64,000 nt of DNA, taken from Dryas octopetala (Eukaryota; Streptophyta; Magnoliopsida; Rosales; Rosaceae). Under the pieces are notes generated by a model, which saw only the letters and a list, made by a program, of their open reading frames with translations, was not told the origin of the DNA and ran no database searches. Location of the stretch: the NCBI GenBank assembly GCA_963921425.1, contig OY992840.1:2501-66500 (forward strand), in the 5' to 3' direction. The position numbers and the translations under genes were made by a program. Shown here one piece after another: positions 21,306 to 33,539 of the stretch; position 1 is the stretch's first letter; every line of letters starts with the position of its first letter.

Positions 21306-21794
21306 AGCAATGCTTAAATAAAATATTATAATAGGTGCACTACATTTTAATATAATTTTTGTAACATATTTCTAATAGAGGTGAGATCTATTTGTGTTAA
21401 TGAATCTCACATTTATTAGAGATTAGAGAGGTGATACCAAAATATAATATAACGAGGATTACTCAAATATAGTGAACAAAACCATGACAATACTTTTGAT
21501 TGTTATGAAGCTATGTTGTAACTTGTAACTTGTATTTTAACTCTTCAATTGTAACCTTGCTATTTTTTCGCCAATTGCCCATACTGGCTATCGTTCAATA
21601 CAATGACTTCTATCATTCTATGTAGCGTTTGGGAGTTTGGGAATGAATTTGAAATTTTATACCACATTTTGTGTGCACATTTTTAGAAATGCATTAGTTT
21701 TTACATGATAACGGAATATCAATGAAATGTTGAATGAAACCCCAACTCGAATTGTAAAAGTCCAACAAAATTTAGATGTTTTCAATTAAAATTT

Positions 21795-21962
21795 GGGTAA
21801 TGATATGAGGATTATGTCATTGTACCACATTTGTGGTATCACATGATGTGGTTTCTTAGCCACTCTTCATCTCTTCCTCTCTCTCTAGTAAGGATGGATA
21901 GGAAGCCACATCATGTGGTACCACAAATATAGTACAATGACATGATCCCCCTAGCATTACCC
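21795..21962. mobile_element. Mutator-like MITE, 168 bp
   Basis: Long imperfect terminal inverted repeats of about 60 bp starting GGGTAATG and ending CATTACCC. They are flanked by a perfect 9-bp duplication, ttaaaattt (21786-21794 and 21963-21971). The 9-bp duplication fits the Mutator superfamily. Nearly the whole element can fold into a hairpin around a CT-rich loop. Confidence 0.85.
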
Positions 21963-22172
21963 TTAAAATTTTAATAGATTCCATAGAAATCTACGTATCC
22001 CCAACTCGGATTTTAATAGATTTTTTTAAAATCCAAGTGACCTAAAAAACTCATAGATTTTATTAAGTGGTGAATTTGGATGAATTTTGTTAAAATAACA
22101 AAGGTCATGACAACTCAAGCCCTTTCCCCTTGAATTTTGATTAATTTTATGAAAGTCAATAAGAATATCAAA

Positions 22173-22471
22173 GTTTTTTTTTTTTTTTTTTTTTTTTCAT
22201 ATTTAGTACCTAAAGTTTGACCCTTATTTTAATGTGGTACTTAAACTTTTATTTGTCCCAATTGAGTACCTAAATTTTTATTTTGTATTTAATACATACC
22301 AAAATGAATTTCTGTTAAGTTAACAAAAGTTAGGGGCAATATAGTTACTAATAAAAATTATATTTTAATTATTTTCTTTATATGTTTAAAATAAAATAAA
22401 AAACACAACAATTCCCCCACTCACCCCTGACCCCATGGACCCCGCCCTTTTTCTTTTTCTTCTGCAAAGGA

Positions 22472-22521
<50 letters not shown>

Positions 22522-22814
22522 TTGGTTTGCTACGTGGGGATATATGTGGGGATGTATGCGGGTGCGCTTGCATGTGGTGGTTTTTTTTTTTATTAAAATT
22601 TTTTTAAACATATAAAATAAAATAATTAAAATATAATTTTTTTGAAGTGACCATATTGTCATTAACTTCTGTTAACAATTTTAACAAAAATTCACATAGG
22701 TATCTATTAGATACAAAATAAAAATTTAGGTACTCAATTCGGACAAATAAAAATTTAGGTACTACATTAAGACAAGAATCAAAGTTTAGGTATTAAATAT
22801 GAAAAAAAACCCGT
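22173..22814. mobile_element. Foldback-type MITE with arms of about 230 bp
   Basis: The left arm (about 22173-22420: CATATTTAGTACCTAAAG, GTACTTAAAC, ...) is repeated in inverse orientation in the right arm (about 22580-22814). A GA microsatellite and GC-richer spacer lie between. An 8-bp duplication, atatcaaa, flanks it at 22165-22172 and 22815-22822. The flanks are AT-rich, so the duplication is only supportive. No coding capacity. Mutator-like or a related foldback class. Confidence 0.75.
22474..22518. repeat. (GA)n microsatellite
   Basis: About 22 GA units in the loop of the foldback MITE. Confidence 0.95.
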
Positions 22815-23617
22815 ATATCAAATATATAAAATCTACAAACTCCTTTAAATCCACTAAAATTCAAATTAAGAACACCCCAACTCTTGGGCTCCTTTGGATT
22901 TTCCATTCTCTTCTCTTGTGAATATACTTGTTAGTCTTTATGCATAATAAATAGGGATATTATGGGAAAGTTCAATTGATTTTGATTCGTATTATTGCAT
23001 AAACAAATATTCGAATGAGAAAAAATATTATTTCCTAATTTCCATTCTCAACATTTTCAAACATTCCAAACATTGTAATGAGAATCATTCATTTCCATCT
23101 TCTATGGAATGGACATGGGAATGACATCTCTTGAAAAACCATTCCGAGATACATGAAATAGATTTTAGGGGAATGCTAGCTTTTATTACCTATTTATTGG
23201 CATGTGACATTTCTCTTCCATTTTAATGTGGAAATGAAAGTGTAAAAACTGAAATATTAACGTTGACAATTTGGCACTCCATGAAACTATATAAACACTA
23301 ACTGGATGTATAAGAGGCGATTTGTATACCTTACTATAATTGCTGCCTGTAAATCATCTTTCATCATTTTTCCATGTCAACAGTAGGGGGGGGAGGAAAG
23401 GGAATCCTGAATCCTGTGTTAATTGACTGCTAATTTCAATGAGAGACTGCGGTACTTATATATGTTTGTTGATTGTAGGATGCCTGATCAGATCAGGCAG
23501 ATGCCTCATGTAATAATGCTCAGCAGATCTGCCGTGATTGAATGGTAATGCTTGAAGATATTGGAGGTATGAAAAGATTGTTAAATACGAGCAATGGCAC
23601 AAGGAGTAATTTCACAA
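22815..23617. other. Intergenic, no gene seen
   Basis: AT-rich DNA without convincing coding sequence, repeats or element ends. Confidence 0.5.
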
Positions 23618-23686
23618 TCACTGGAGGATAGCAGTGACCATGACCCCAAATCCCAAGGAAACGGCCTTGTTAACAGGTGAATTCCC
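23618..23686 (-). CDS. Possible small terminal exon, unidentified
   Basis: On the minus strand a good acceptor (GTTTTGCAG) is followed by 22 codons, GNSPVNKAVSLGFGVMVTAI then LQ and TGA (23618-23620). It looks like a short hydrophobic C-terminal tail. No upstream exon was identified, so the gene is unknown and the call is weak. Confidence 0.3.
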   Translation of the reverse strand, partial: GNSPVNKAVSLGFGVMVTAILQ

Positions 23687-24413
23687 CTGCAAAACAATCC
23701 GTTGAAATGAAATGATCAGGCCAGGTCAACATTAGATCCACGAACCACAATTATCTCACCCCCAAATACAATATCTGAAACACTTCAACATTTACAAAAG
23801 AATAAAAAAAAAAAAATTGAAATTCAAGAGAACACATTTAAGGATCAATTAACACGTGAAAGAAAATAAAGTTTCTTCTGACTAAAACTGGTAACCTGGC
23901 ATAATTAATAAATATACACTGTTAACAATAGGCGTAAAATTCAAACAAAAAACTGGATGCACCATAAGGCACAAACGCTGATCGGCTGATGAGAGTTGAA
24001 ATAGAATTCTTGGCCTCACTGGAAAGTGCTATTTCATGTGGTAGATCCCTTTTATTGGCAATACCCAAGCAAAGAGATGCGTTTCTTATTTTGCAAGTAA
24101 GAGCACTTAATGCAAGTAAGAGCACTTAGGTTTTACAATCATTTAAGAAATACATGCAAAATGTGGCAAAAAAAAAAAAAGAAATATATGCAAAATCATC
24201 ATTTTGTTCATTCGTGTTGCAGCTATACCATATTTGGATTTTTTTTTTTTGGGGTATGCATCAATCTAATTCTTAGTTGAACTAGGATACATGTTACAAA
24301 AAGAATACCCTAAATTTTAATGGTGATTTTCATTTCTTCCTTCTCTATTAAAAGAAAATGTAACTTGAACAAGAAAGGAATGAGCATACCAAAATTTTGT
24401 AGATGAACATGCC

Positions 24414-24682
24414 TTAAGCTTTCACCATGTGTGCCTCAGCCAGTGAAGAATTGAGGTCTTCTCGAGATTGTGATCGTCTGCTTTGAAGACGCATCTGAGA
24501 TCTGTGAGGAGACCAGAAGGAACCCATGCCACATCTGTCAAATTGCATCTGTCCCAGATTATTTGAGGAATAACTACGGGCCATACTGCTCGTTGATGGG
24601 TATAAGGAAGACTCCATTAGCTGGATGCCACTGCCGCTGTTGAGACCATGTCCCAAGCCAAATGGTCTCTGTTGGGCACCAC
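24414..24682 (-). CDS. Unidentified gene, 3'-terminal exon
   Basis: After the acceptor ATTATTGCAG at 24683 the minus strand is open for about 89 residues to a stop at 24414. It is Gly/Gln-rich at first (GGAQQRPFGLGHGLNSGSG), then Ser-rich (TSSMARSYSSNNLGQMQF). It ends in a basic, Arg/Ser-rich tail, SPHRSQMRLQSRRSQSREDL, and AEAHMVKA. The composition, splice site and clean stop suggest a real C-terminal exon of an intrinsically disordered tail. I do not recognise the protein. The upstream intron holds a TRIM element, and earlier exons may lie beyond the copia-type element on the right. Confidence 0.45.
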
Positions 24683-24715
24683 CTGCAATAATTGGACTTA
24701 GAGGCATCTTTACTC

Positions 24716-25028
24716 TGATAGAATTAGAGCATCAAACCCAAAATCAATTGGCAATGGGTGGGACATTGGTCCACATTACTCTCAACACGCCCCTGCACGT
24801 GTGGCAAGATTTTTGAGCCTTACACGTGAACAAATTGTATTGGATGACGGGGGAGCACATGTGGCCGTTGGGCTTTACACGCGAATAATCAAGCTCTGAT
24901 ACCATGATAGAATTAGAGCATCCAACCCAAAACCAATTGGCAATGGATGGAGAAACCCAAGACTTATAAGCACATATGCTAAACCTTAGTTTTCCGATGT
25001 GGGACATTGCTCCACATTACTCTCAACA
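24716..25028 (-). mobile_element. TRIM (terminal-repeat retrotransposon in miniature), 313 bp
   Basis: Minus-strand element with a 5' LTR of 124 bp (24905-25028, TGTTGAGAGTAATG...TCTATCA). The 3' LTR (24716-24787) is the same sequence with an internal deletion of about 52 bp. A perfect initiator-Met primer-binding site, TGGTATCAGAGC, abuts the 5' LTR (24893-24904 on the plus strand). A short G-rich tract precedes the 3' LTR. The target duplication tactc is present at 24711-24715 and 25029-25033. There is no coding sequence, as expected for TRIMs. Confidence 0.9.
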
Positions 25029-25033
25029 TACTC

Positions 25034-25842
25034 TTTCATCCCTTGAAATGCCAAAGTTAACGTTGATTTCTAAGGACTAAACACGGAAAAATTATATAAC
25101 AAATTAATAGTACGATATTAAAAGGCTCACGTTGGACTAAAATCTAAATCTGGTCTTTATTTTTTCTTTACTTTTCCTATGTTTTTCAATTAAATTCCTC
25201 TATCTTTCAATTGAAGTAATGTGGTTCTTCCATTTACTAAAGTAAATATCTTTTTGTGCGAAAATGTTGTTTGGCTGATATGGCAAACACTAACGGCTTA
25301 CAGGGTTATCAAAGGTCAGTCACAGAACACATGCCATGTGACTTTCATGCCACACGACTATTGTACGGACAGCAATGCAGTCTGTTTACCTTAATATAAG
25401 GGATTAGAGCTTCAATATGCTCCCAAATGAATCCAATTGTAATCAGAATTACTTGCAATCTTAACTTAGATTATGTGCCAAATCAACAAATTCTGCAATA
25501 AAGTTATGTTTGCAGTGGATGAGACAGACAAAATTGCTCTGTTTAAAGAACTCAACAGCCTTGATTAAAATAAACTAAAAATATGAAATTAAGGTCAAAC
25601 ATGAGGAAGCAAAATATTGGCATGTGAATAATACAGCTCAAATTAAACTAACCGCTAGCTCAACTAATAGAAACTGGCTAGAAGAATCATCATTATTCAG
25701 CCGGATTAGAGACCATTACCTCTGTAACATTAACTCTTTTCACTCGTGACTTTGAATCAATACCATTGTTCCCACCATCTTAAGTCTAAGAAGTTTCACA
25801 CTGTCGAACAAATTCAAAGGGCTCTCTCATCCCCAGCAGGTG
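25034..25842. other. Intergenic or intronic DNA, no gene seen
   Basis: AT-rich sequence without convincing exons or element termini. It may be intron of the gene whose last exon is at 24414-24682. Confidence 0.4.
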
Positions 25843-25847
25843 TCACT

Positions 25848-26307
25848 TGTAAGAATTCCTAATGGACTAATTACTGGTGTATTAGGAATCAACTAAGCAT
25901 TATGATTTACAGTCCGAGAAAGGGCTATACTAAGTCAATCCGGATGTTCTTGTCAAGTTGTGATTCTACTTTGACAAGGATTAAGGGCCTGATTAGTAGG
26001 ATTTACTAAGTCCTAATTAGATATGTATTAGGAGTTCTTATTCTAGTAGGTGTTTGATTAGAGGTACTTGATGTACAAGTAACACCTTTATGGGGGGACT
26101 CTAATCTCAACACTACTATATAAGAACAAGTCCCTGCTCTCACAATATCATCTGCAAATATTCTCAGCCCCATATTGAGTTGCACTAAGGATTGTAGAGA
26201 GGAGAAGACTTGTTCATTATGATATCATGTATGTGATTAAGTTATTTAATTAATCTTGTTGCTTGTGTTTCTTGATGTTTATGATCTACAGATAATATGT
26301 GCTAACA
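25848..26307 (+). repeat. 5' LTR of the non-autonomous copia-type element
   Basis: 460 bp, apparently identical to 31085-31544. TATA-like CTATATAAG near 26115 precedes the transcribed part. Confidence 0.95.
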
Positions 26308-26309
26308 TG

Positions 26310-26321
26310 TGGTATCAGAGC
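26310..26321 (+). promoter_or_regulatory. Primer-binding site (initiator tRNA-Met)
   Basis: TGGTATCAGAGC, two bases after the 5' LTR; this is the standard copia primer site. Confidence 0.92.
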
Positions 26322-26565
26322 TTTTCATACACATCTTGAAATCAATTTAATTTAGATGAATTGTTTTTAAAGTTTTTTTTTTATTTTTATTTTTTTGGGT
26401 TTAAATAAATAAAAGGAAAAGGGTATATATTAATCCTAATATGCTTATGTGTACTACTATTCACACGAAGAAGAAAAAATTAAAAGGCCCATTTTTCATG
26501 CTTGCACATGCGGACCAGACCCACATCAAAAGGAACAAGTCTAATAAAAATTATATTTTATTATC

Positions 26566-26568
<3 letters not shown>

Positions 26569-26604
<36 letters not shown>
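26569..26604. repeat. Poly(A) tract
   Basis: About 35 consecutive A bases inside the non-autonomous copia-type element. Confidence 0.9.
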
Positions 26605-26607
<3 letters not shown>

Positions 26608-29600
26608 TAATGGGAATACAGTCCTACACGGGTTCCAGTTTTGGGGCTTTGGGTTCTTCAATTTCAATCCTTTTGAAATCGACTTGGTTTTTTTTTCTCT
26701 TGATTAACTCGGCATGCCATATCGGTGAGAATATGTTTTTCTGTTGTGCAAATTGATTTGTTTCTCTGTTTTTTTGCTCATATGTGCTCACGCCCAGGTA
26801 TGTGAAAATCGAAAACTTTTGTTCTTCAATTCTAGTTTTGTTTTCCGATTTCTAGAGGCATACAAGGGGTGCCAATAAGTTTTAATTCCGCAAAAGCATG
26901 CTGCCCTTTGTGCATTTTGCTGATATGGATTAATTGATTGTATATGTGTGTATATATATATATATACTGGTTGCAAACTGTGAACATAAATTTTTTTTCG
27001 ATTCTGGGAATTCTTTTGAGCTGATTTAATGTTTCTATGTTTGCAATACTCATGAATTCTGGTTGTATATGATATATTATTGCTGCAATGATTGATTCTT
27101 GTTTGCTTATATGGTTGCCGGATCATATATACTGCCTTTTAATTCCATTCTTGAGTTTTTTATCAAACTGTGAAATTAGTTTTCCATTAGAAAACATCTT
27201 AAGATTGTACTTCACAGATAATATAAACTTAAGGAGTTATCTTGATCACAGAACAAGAGTCTAGGAAGCTTAATAATTTGTGTTGCCAAAGCAATGACTT
27301 TATTAAAACTTTCTAGAATAAAGAACAAGATCAAACTGTGATTCATTCTTGATTAAGTAAATGGTTCTCCCAAAGGAGGTTTAAACTTTTACTTGATTTT
27401 GAATAGAGTTAGCATATTACAGTCTAGACAAAACATGTATTTTCTTTATAAATCTTTGCTACTGCCTAAAGGTGTTGAAAGTTTTATGATGCTAGATATG
27501 TTTTGTTGAAACTGGTTATATGGTTTTATCACTTTGTGTTCTCTGCCCAAAGGTGAGACTCAATGACAGACTTAAAGAGAATATGGGGTGAATTTTACTT
27601 GAATTTTGTTTTGATTTTTCAAAACTATTCTTGTTTTTAAACTAAAGATTTCAAAACAGTAAGACAAAACTACATTCTTTTCTACAGCATCTTCCCTTAA
27701 CTTTGCCAACATAGAGACAATTAATGAAACCAATTTTTAAAAGGTGAAAAAAAAAAAAAGACCTAGAAATCTGTCTAGGCCTAGCTGGGATGGTTTTAGC
27801 CTTAAGAGAGGATATCTAGCAAAAGATTTGGGGCTTTAACTTTGCTTGATTGGCTTAGAATTAGTATATTATGGCAAAGGGGTGACAATTGTCTTGTGAT
27901 ATCATGTGCACTTTTGTGCAAATTTTGTATGAGCTGGTTATATTTCTTGTCCAAAGGTGTGATGTAACAATGCATGAATGAAGTTTCAGTTTCAAGAAAA
28001 AAATTTTCAGTCAAATTTGTTCTTGTCTTTTTCTTTATTAGTTCTGCACTATCGTCTTATATTATACTGTTTGATTTATATAAATTATATTCTGGTTCTA
28101 AGTATTCTGACCACATAATGCATCAGATTAATTTAATGGACCAGATTCTTTAGTGCAAATCAAATCTATATTAGTGAATTGGAAACCAAGATATTATGGC
28201 TATTTGGGTTTCGGCGGATTTATTTATATTTATCTAATGCCATCTAGCAGATTAGTTTGTCTATATATATAATTTGATAGATCATTGTGGTGTATAATAT
28301 GTATACAATTTGGTATATATTTTTTGGCTGTCATATATCATTCTCTGTGTCCAGTGGTTATGCATAAGGAATTGTTGGGACTGATAAGCACAATTGAAGC
28401 TATTCTCTCATATTGATTGGTGTGCTTATATTTTATTTTGAGTCATGAACTCTTTTGCTATGAATTATGCTTCCATAGAGTTAGGATCCTTATTTGGTTG
28501 TTTGGTACTTTGTTTATTCTTGTACCTATAAGGAATTTTGGAATACATGTACAGTATACATTAAAGAAATTACCTAGATACATTGGTGTTATAAAGATAC
28601 TTTTATTAGATCAAGAATGTTAAGGCTTATATTATTGCATATTGTTTGTTTAATCATCAAACACCATTCTTCAAGGGTCCTGAAAATGATGCATGAAGTG
28701 AATCTTATTTTTGCATATATAATATATGATCACTACTTGGTGTTAATGTGTGTTTTGAATTTTGGGAAATCTAGTATGTTTCATAGCTTAATTGAAACTT
28801 AAATGATTAGCCTAATACCTGTTCTTTTAGGTTAATTTTGGCTGTTTAATTATGAATCTGAGATGTTAATTTGCTTTTCGTAAAGAATTTATCCAGTTTT
28901 TTCTGCTAATAAAATTAAAGTTCTTTAGGTCTAGCAGAATAGTGGGAGTTATTTTTTCCGTTTATCATGTAAGGTTTTCATCTTAAATAAACTAAGTAAG
29001 TCAAATAACTCATGTTTTGCATTAAGTCATTTTTTTTTTTTTTATGGATTTAATCAATGCATGCTTAAGATTGTTTTTTTCTGGTTTTGGGCTGATATTA
29101 TTATCGATCATATAATTGATGATAGTCCAAGTGGGAGAAATGTAAGAACATATATGGACTTATCACCAATTACTAAAGACTGAACATAATAATATGAAGC
29201 CCTGCAGAATAAGTAAATTGATTAATTTCAAGGAGACCTAGTAAATCTAGGTTACTAGATTCTGCTATGAATAAAGATTGCTTATACCTCATTATCTTGT
29301 GTAATATCAGTTTGTTTTTATTTATGGATATTTAAAGTTTTCTGAGCATATAGCCTAAAGTTGGGATTTTACATACCAATATTTATGTGCGAATAAGGCA
29401 TTATACTTGGTATTTATGATATATCTATGTTTTATTCTAGAGTGGCCACATCATCTAGGATTATAAGGAGATTAAAAATTTGCAATTAGTCATTTGATTG
29501 GTAACTTTTCCCCAGAGGGAGGTTATTAGATATTAGATTAATTGGAATGAGATAATAAATTAAATTCTTTTATGCCAAACAGGAATAGATTTATCATGAA

Positions 29601-30339
29601 ATTCTTTTGAATGTATTAGTCTCTTTGTAAAGTTAATTTCTTAACAAATTATTAATGTATTGTAATCCTTACCCACAAAAAGTTTACAATAATTTATGCA
29701 CAAGTTACTGATTTCCTTAAAAGAAATAATTGTTTTTTTTTGAAATACATATAGGTCATGTTCTATAAGTTTAGTTTTGCTGCTATTTAGACATGAAGTC
29801 ATTTTTTGGAGACATATTGTAAGTTTTAATTTACTGTTTTCATATTATAGGTGTACATTAAGTACATGGCTGCCATATGTATTATATTGAGCATGTTATT
29901 GATTGTTAAAATACTGAACCTTTTTGGTTAAAGGGAGAGTGAACCAAAATAGAAAGAGAAGCATAACCTTACTCACTACAGTGTACTTACTCAGAGCTTG
30001 GGTAAGGAAATAAATTTATTTAAATTCTTGTCATTATCGTTTTAGATAATGTCACTTTCCAGATTAAGGTTGTGCTCTAATCTGCTGTCTCTTGTGACTT
30101 GGGTTTATCCATGCTTTGATTTGAGAAATAATGACTTACTTGATTGGTATAGGACACTTGGATTGGTAAGAACTAAATTATTTGTTAAATTGTAAAGAGC
30201 TATACTCTCATCTGTAAAATAGTGCATGAGGAAGAATAACAAATTGAAATAAAGCATGAGCACGAACAGTGTGGAGTAATAATAATGAATCCTTTTATTC
30301 ATTATGTGATTGATACCTTACTTATCTAACTTTTGGCTT

Positions 30340-30490
30340 AGACACAAAGTTAGGGATGGTGAAATCCATGTAGTCAACATTGACACACAACATGCTAACT
30401 GACTTTTTCACCAAGACTATGCCTTTAGGATTTTTCAAAGAACATGTTGCCAGAATGGGTGTTTTGGAGTCTTTTGATGTTGTAGATTAG
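30340..30490 (+). pseudogene. Remnant of copia RNase H C-terminus
   Basis: Reads NMLTDFFTKTMPLGFFKEHV then ARMGVLESFDVVD and a stop. This matches the usual end of copia polyproteins (the ADxLTK...FKEHVxRMG pattern). An in-frame stop lies just upstream, and nothing else of pol is recognisable. It shows that the element descends from a coding copia element. Confidence 0.7.
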
Positions 30491-31073
30491 TGGGAGTTTG
30501 TTATTTATTTGCAAACATTGTTTTGATAATTTTGAGTTTTGGTTTATGAACTTATTTTGGTTACTGACTTCCCAGATATGATGCTTAAGTGCACATTCAG
30601 ATGAATGCATCATTTGTCAGTTTACTGATTTGGTTATGTTTTAATTTTGAGAAACCTTACTCAATTTACAGAATTGCGACTTTATAAAAATAGCTATTTA
30701 TTTGTATCGATTAGTTTAATTGAAAGACAGGTATGGAATGTAGTTTCATTTTGGAACTCACATGCTTCTTTGAAGCAATGAAGGTAGATTCTATTATGAA
30801 TCATCAAGAATGGACAGATGTGCATCAGGTTACGAATCTTTTCAGAACAAGCACATTGTTACATGTCTATCAGGTGGTTTGTGAGATTATTTGATTTACA
30901 TTGGTGGTCATGGGATGCTTGCCTTTTCTGTACTGCAAGATTTTTCTATGGTTCCATGTAAATCAGTAGTTGATCAAATCACATTGCAGGTTTTGTCTTG
31001 TATAGCTTATGTGATCACAAAGGAGTTTTGGATTGTTTTTGTAATGTTCTTGTTGATCATTGGTAATTAGTCC

Positions 31074-31084
31074 AAGTGGGAGAA
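31074..31084 (+). promoter_or_regulatory. Polypurine tract of the non-autonomous copia-type element
   Basis: AAGTGGGAGAA directly precedes the 3' LTR. Confidence 0.85.
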
Positions 31085-31544
31085 TGTAAGAATTCCTAAT
31101 GGACTAATTACTGGTGTATTAGGAATCAACTAAGCATTATGATTTACAGTCCGAGAAAGGGCTATACTAAGTCAATCCGGATGTTCTTGTCAAGTTGTGA
31201 TTCTACTTTGACAAGGATTAAGGGCCTGATTAGTAGGATTTACTAAGTCCTAATTAGATATGTATTAGGAGTTCTTATTCTAGTAGGTGTTTGATTAGAG
31301 GTACTTGATGTACAAGTAACACCTTTATGGGGGGACTCTAATCTCAACACTACTATATAAGAACAAGTCCCTGCTCTCACAATATCATCTGCAAATATTC
31401 TCAGCCCCATATTGAGTTGCACTAAGGATTGTAGAGAGGAGAAGACTTGTTCATTATGATATCATGTATGTGATTAAGTTATTTAATTAATCTTGTTGCT
31501 TGTGTTTCTTGATGTTTATGATCTACAGATAATATGTGCTAACA
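31085..31544 (+). repeat. 3' LTR of the non-autonomous copia-type element
   Basis: 460 bp, apparently identical to 25848-26307 and followed by the tcact duplication. Confidence 0.95.
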
Positions 31545-31549
31545 TCACT

Positions 31550-32302
31550 CTCACCATTTCTATAAATAAAATATATTCATTATTTATCTTACTTTCCCCT
31601 GTACCACACGACCAACTCAACACCATCACCTATTCACCTCATCCACAATCATTTTATGGATATTCTCCGTATTGATTGCTTAAACAGTTAAGCCTTTGTA
31701 CTACAAAACATAAATGGCCTAATAACATCAACAAAAGAAGTACCGATGCCAGCAGTAAAATTGAAATTATGACTGAAATCAGCAGTGAAGTATTGAAATT
31801 GTCAATGATACCAGCTTTGCAATATGCAATAAATATAACAGTATCATTTGGGGATCATTTAAGAACTACATGAAAATTAGAAGTCTTGGGAAAGAGCTTA
31901 CCGGGACTAATAGGACTCCAGCGCTGGAACCGAAAAGGAGATGGAACAAAAAAAAAGGTGTGGAAATAGCAGCTTTTTTTTTTTTTTTCTAGAAGGGGTG
32001 TGAAAAAGAAAAAAAAGGGTGTGCGGTCCACTTAAATAATTGAATGGGTGGCGGTGCTTGACATTGAGACTTTTCTCAACTTGATCAGATTGGAATGAAC
32101 TATTTATTATCATCAGTTTACTTTACTACAAGTAGGAATGGGGCCTTTATATTTTTGTGACTTTCTGCTCTAAGAAAATCTTTATTTTTGTTGGGGTTCT
32201 ATTTCAATTCAACCTAACAAATAATCCAATCTAAAGCTAGCAAAACTGCCAACCTCTGTCTCTGTCTCTCTGAGTCTGCCAGTTGAAAGGAATATCAGAT
32301 TC
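31550..32302. other. Upstream region of the receptor kinase gene
   Basis: AT-rich with T/A runs near 31976-32015. A minus-strand segment with a possible splice donor (CCCG|GTAAGC near 31902) hints at a divergent exon, but I could not identify it. A CT-rich run (32254-32275) just upstream of the ATG may be leader sequence. Confidence 0.4.
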
Positions 32303-33479
32303 ATGTCAGGAACTTTATCAACAGTTTTGGTGTTATTCTGGTATTCTGCAGCTTGCAGCTGCTTCATCTTCATCTTTGGCTTTGCTGGTATAGCAGAAGC
32401 TCAATCCATGACAGACCCTTCTGAAGGTGATCTCTAATTCTCTCTCTTCATATAATTAGCTTTTTTTTCGTTTTCTGGAATCTGGGGAAGAGTTAAAATG
32501 CCAAGTTATATGACATATATTTAGCTTTTTTGCTTTTTTTTTTTTTTTTGGCCAAGAGCTTTTTTGCTTTTCTGAACTGTAAGATTTGTGTCGTAATTTT
32601 TTTTTTTTTTTTTTAAATAAATGGGGGATTGAGGTTAAGAAAAAACCACTTTGGTTTGTGTCAAACATAGATTAATTCCTTGCAATTGGTGGTGCAGTGA
32701 GAGCTCTGAATTCAATCTTTCAGAAATGGAATATTTCAATGGTTAATCAGAAGCAATGGAACACAACCGGAGACCCATGCACTGGAGTTGCCATAGACGA
32801 CACCGATGTTAGCGGCTATTTCTTTAACTCAGATTACAACCCCTTCATCAAATGTAACTGTTCTTTTGAGACGAACTCCACTTGCCATATCACCCAACTG
32901 TAATTAAGTCACTTACTAACCTCTCTTGTTTTTACTTCACTGCCACTCTGAAGAACTTCACTTTCTGTTCAAAATCACACCTTGCAGTATTGGCATATAT
33001 AATTTTAATTTGCATTTGCAGGAAGGTTTCTACTTTGGACATTGTTGCTGACATTCCCGAAGAGCTCTGGACTTTGTCTTTCCTCTCATATCTGTATGCT
33101 TTTATAACTCTTGTACATTAGTTCTACCCATTACCTAAGTTGCAAGCTAATTTCTTCCATTTCTTATTTATAGGAATTTGGAAAAGAATTACTTGACAGG
33201 ACCTATCTCTGCATCCATTGGAAATCTAACCAGGATGGATTACTTGTAAGCCAATCTGAATTTTATTTAAAAAGCATATTCCTCATACAGAATGGTATTT
33301 ATACCCGGCCCAAATAAGTTGTATAATTATGTATTTCAAGCTCCTGATTACTGTTTAAATTTTAACATCTAGGAACTTAGGCCATAACGATTTATCAGGC
33401 GAACTACCAAAGGAACTCGGAAAACTCACTAATTTGACATTTTTGTAAGTTTTCTCATGTTGGAGCCTCAAACAAGAGA

Positions 33480-33539
<60 letters not shown>

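Larger units (their letters stand above)
25848..31544 (+). mobile_element. Non-autonomous copia-type LTR element (LARD-like), 5.7 kb, very young
   Basis: Two 460-bp LTRs (25848-26307 and 31085-31544) that look identical over their full length. They are flanked by the 5-bp duplication tcact (25843-25847 and 31545-31549). The LTRs begin TGTAAGAATTCC and end GTGCTAACA. The initiator-Met PBS TGGTATCAGAGC is at 26310-26321 and a polypurine tract at 31074-31084. The 4.8-kb interior is AT-rich with no long open frame. It keeps only a trace of a copia RNase H C-terminus near 30350-30490, so it must have been mobilised by proteins of another element. Confidence 0.93.

Noticed and set aside
26310..26321. 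tRNA-like segments (TGGTATCAGAGC here and at 24893-24904, 36943-36955 and 45919-45930)
   Set aside because: These are primer-binding sites complementary to initiator tRNA, not tRNA genes; no cloverleaf surrounds them.
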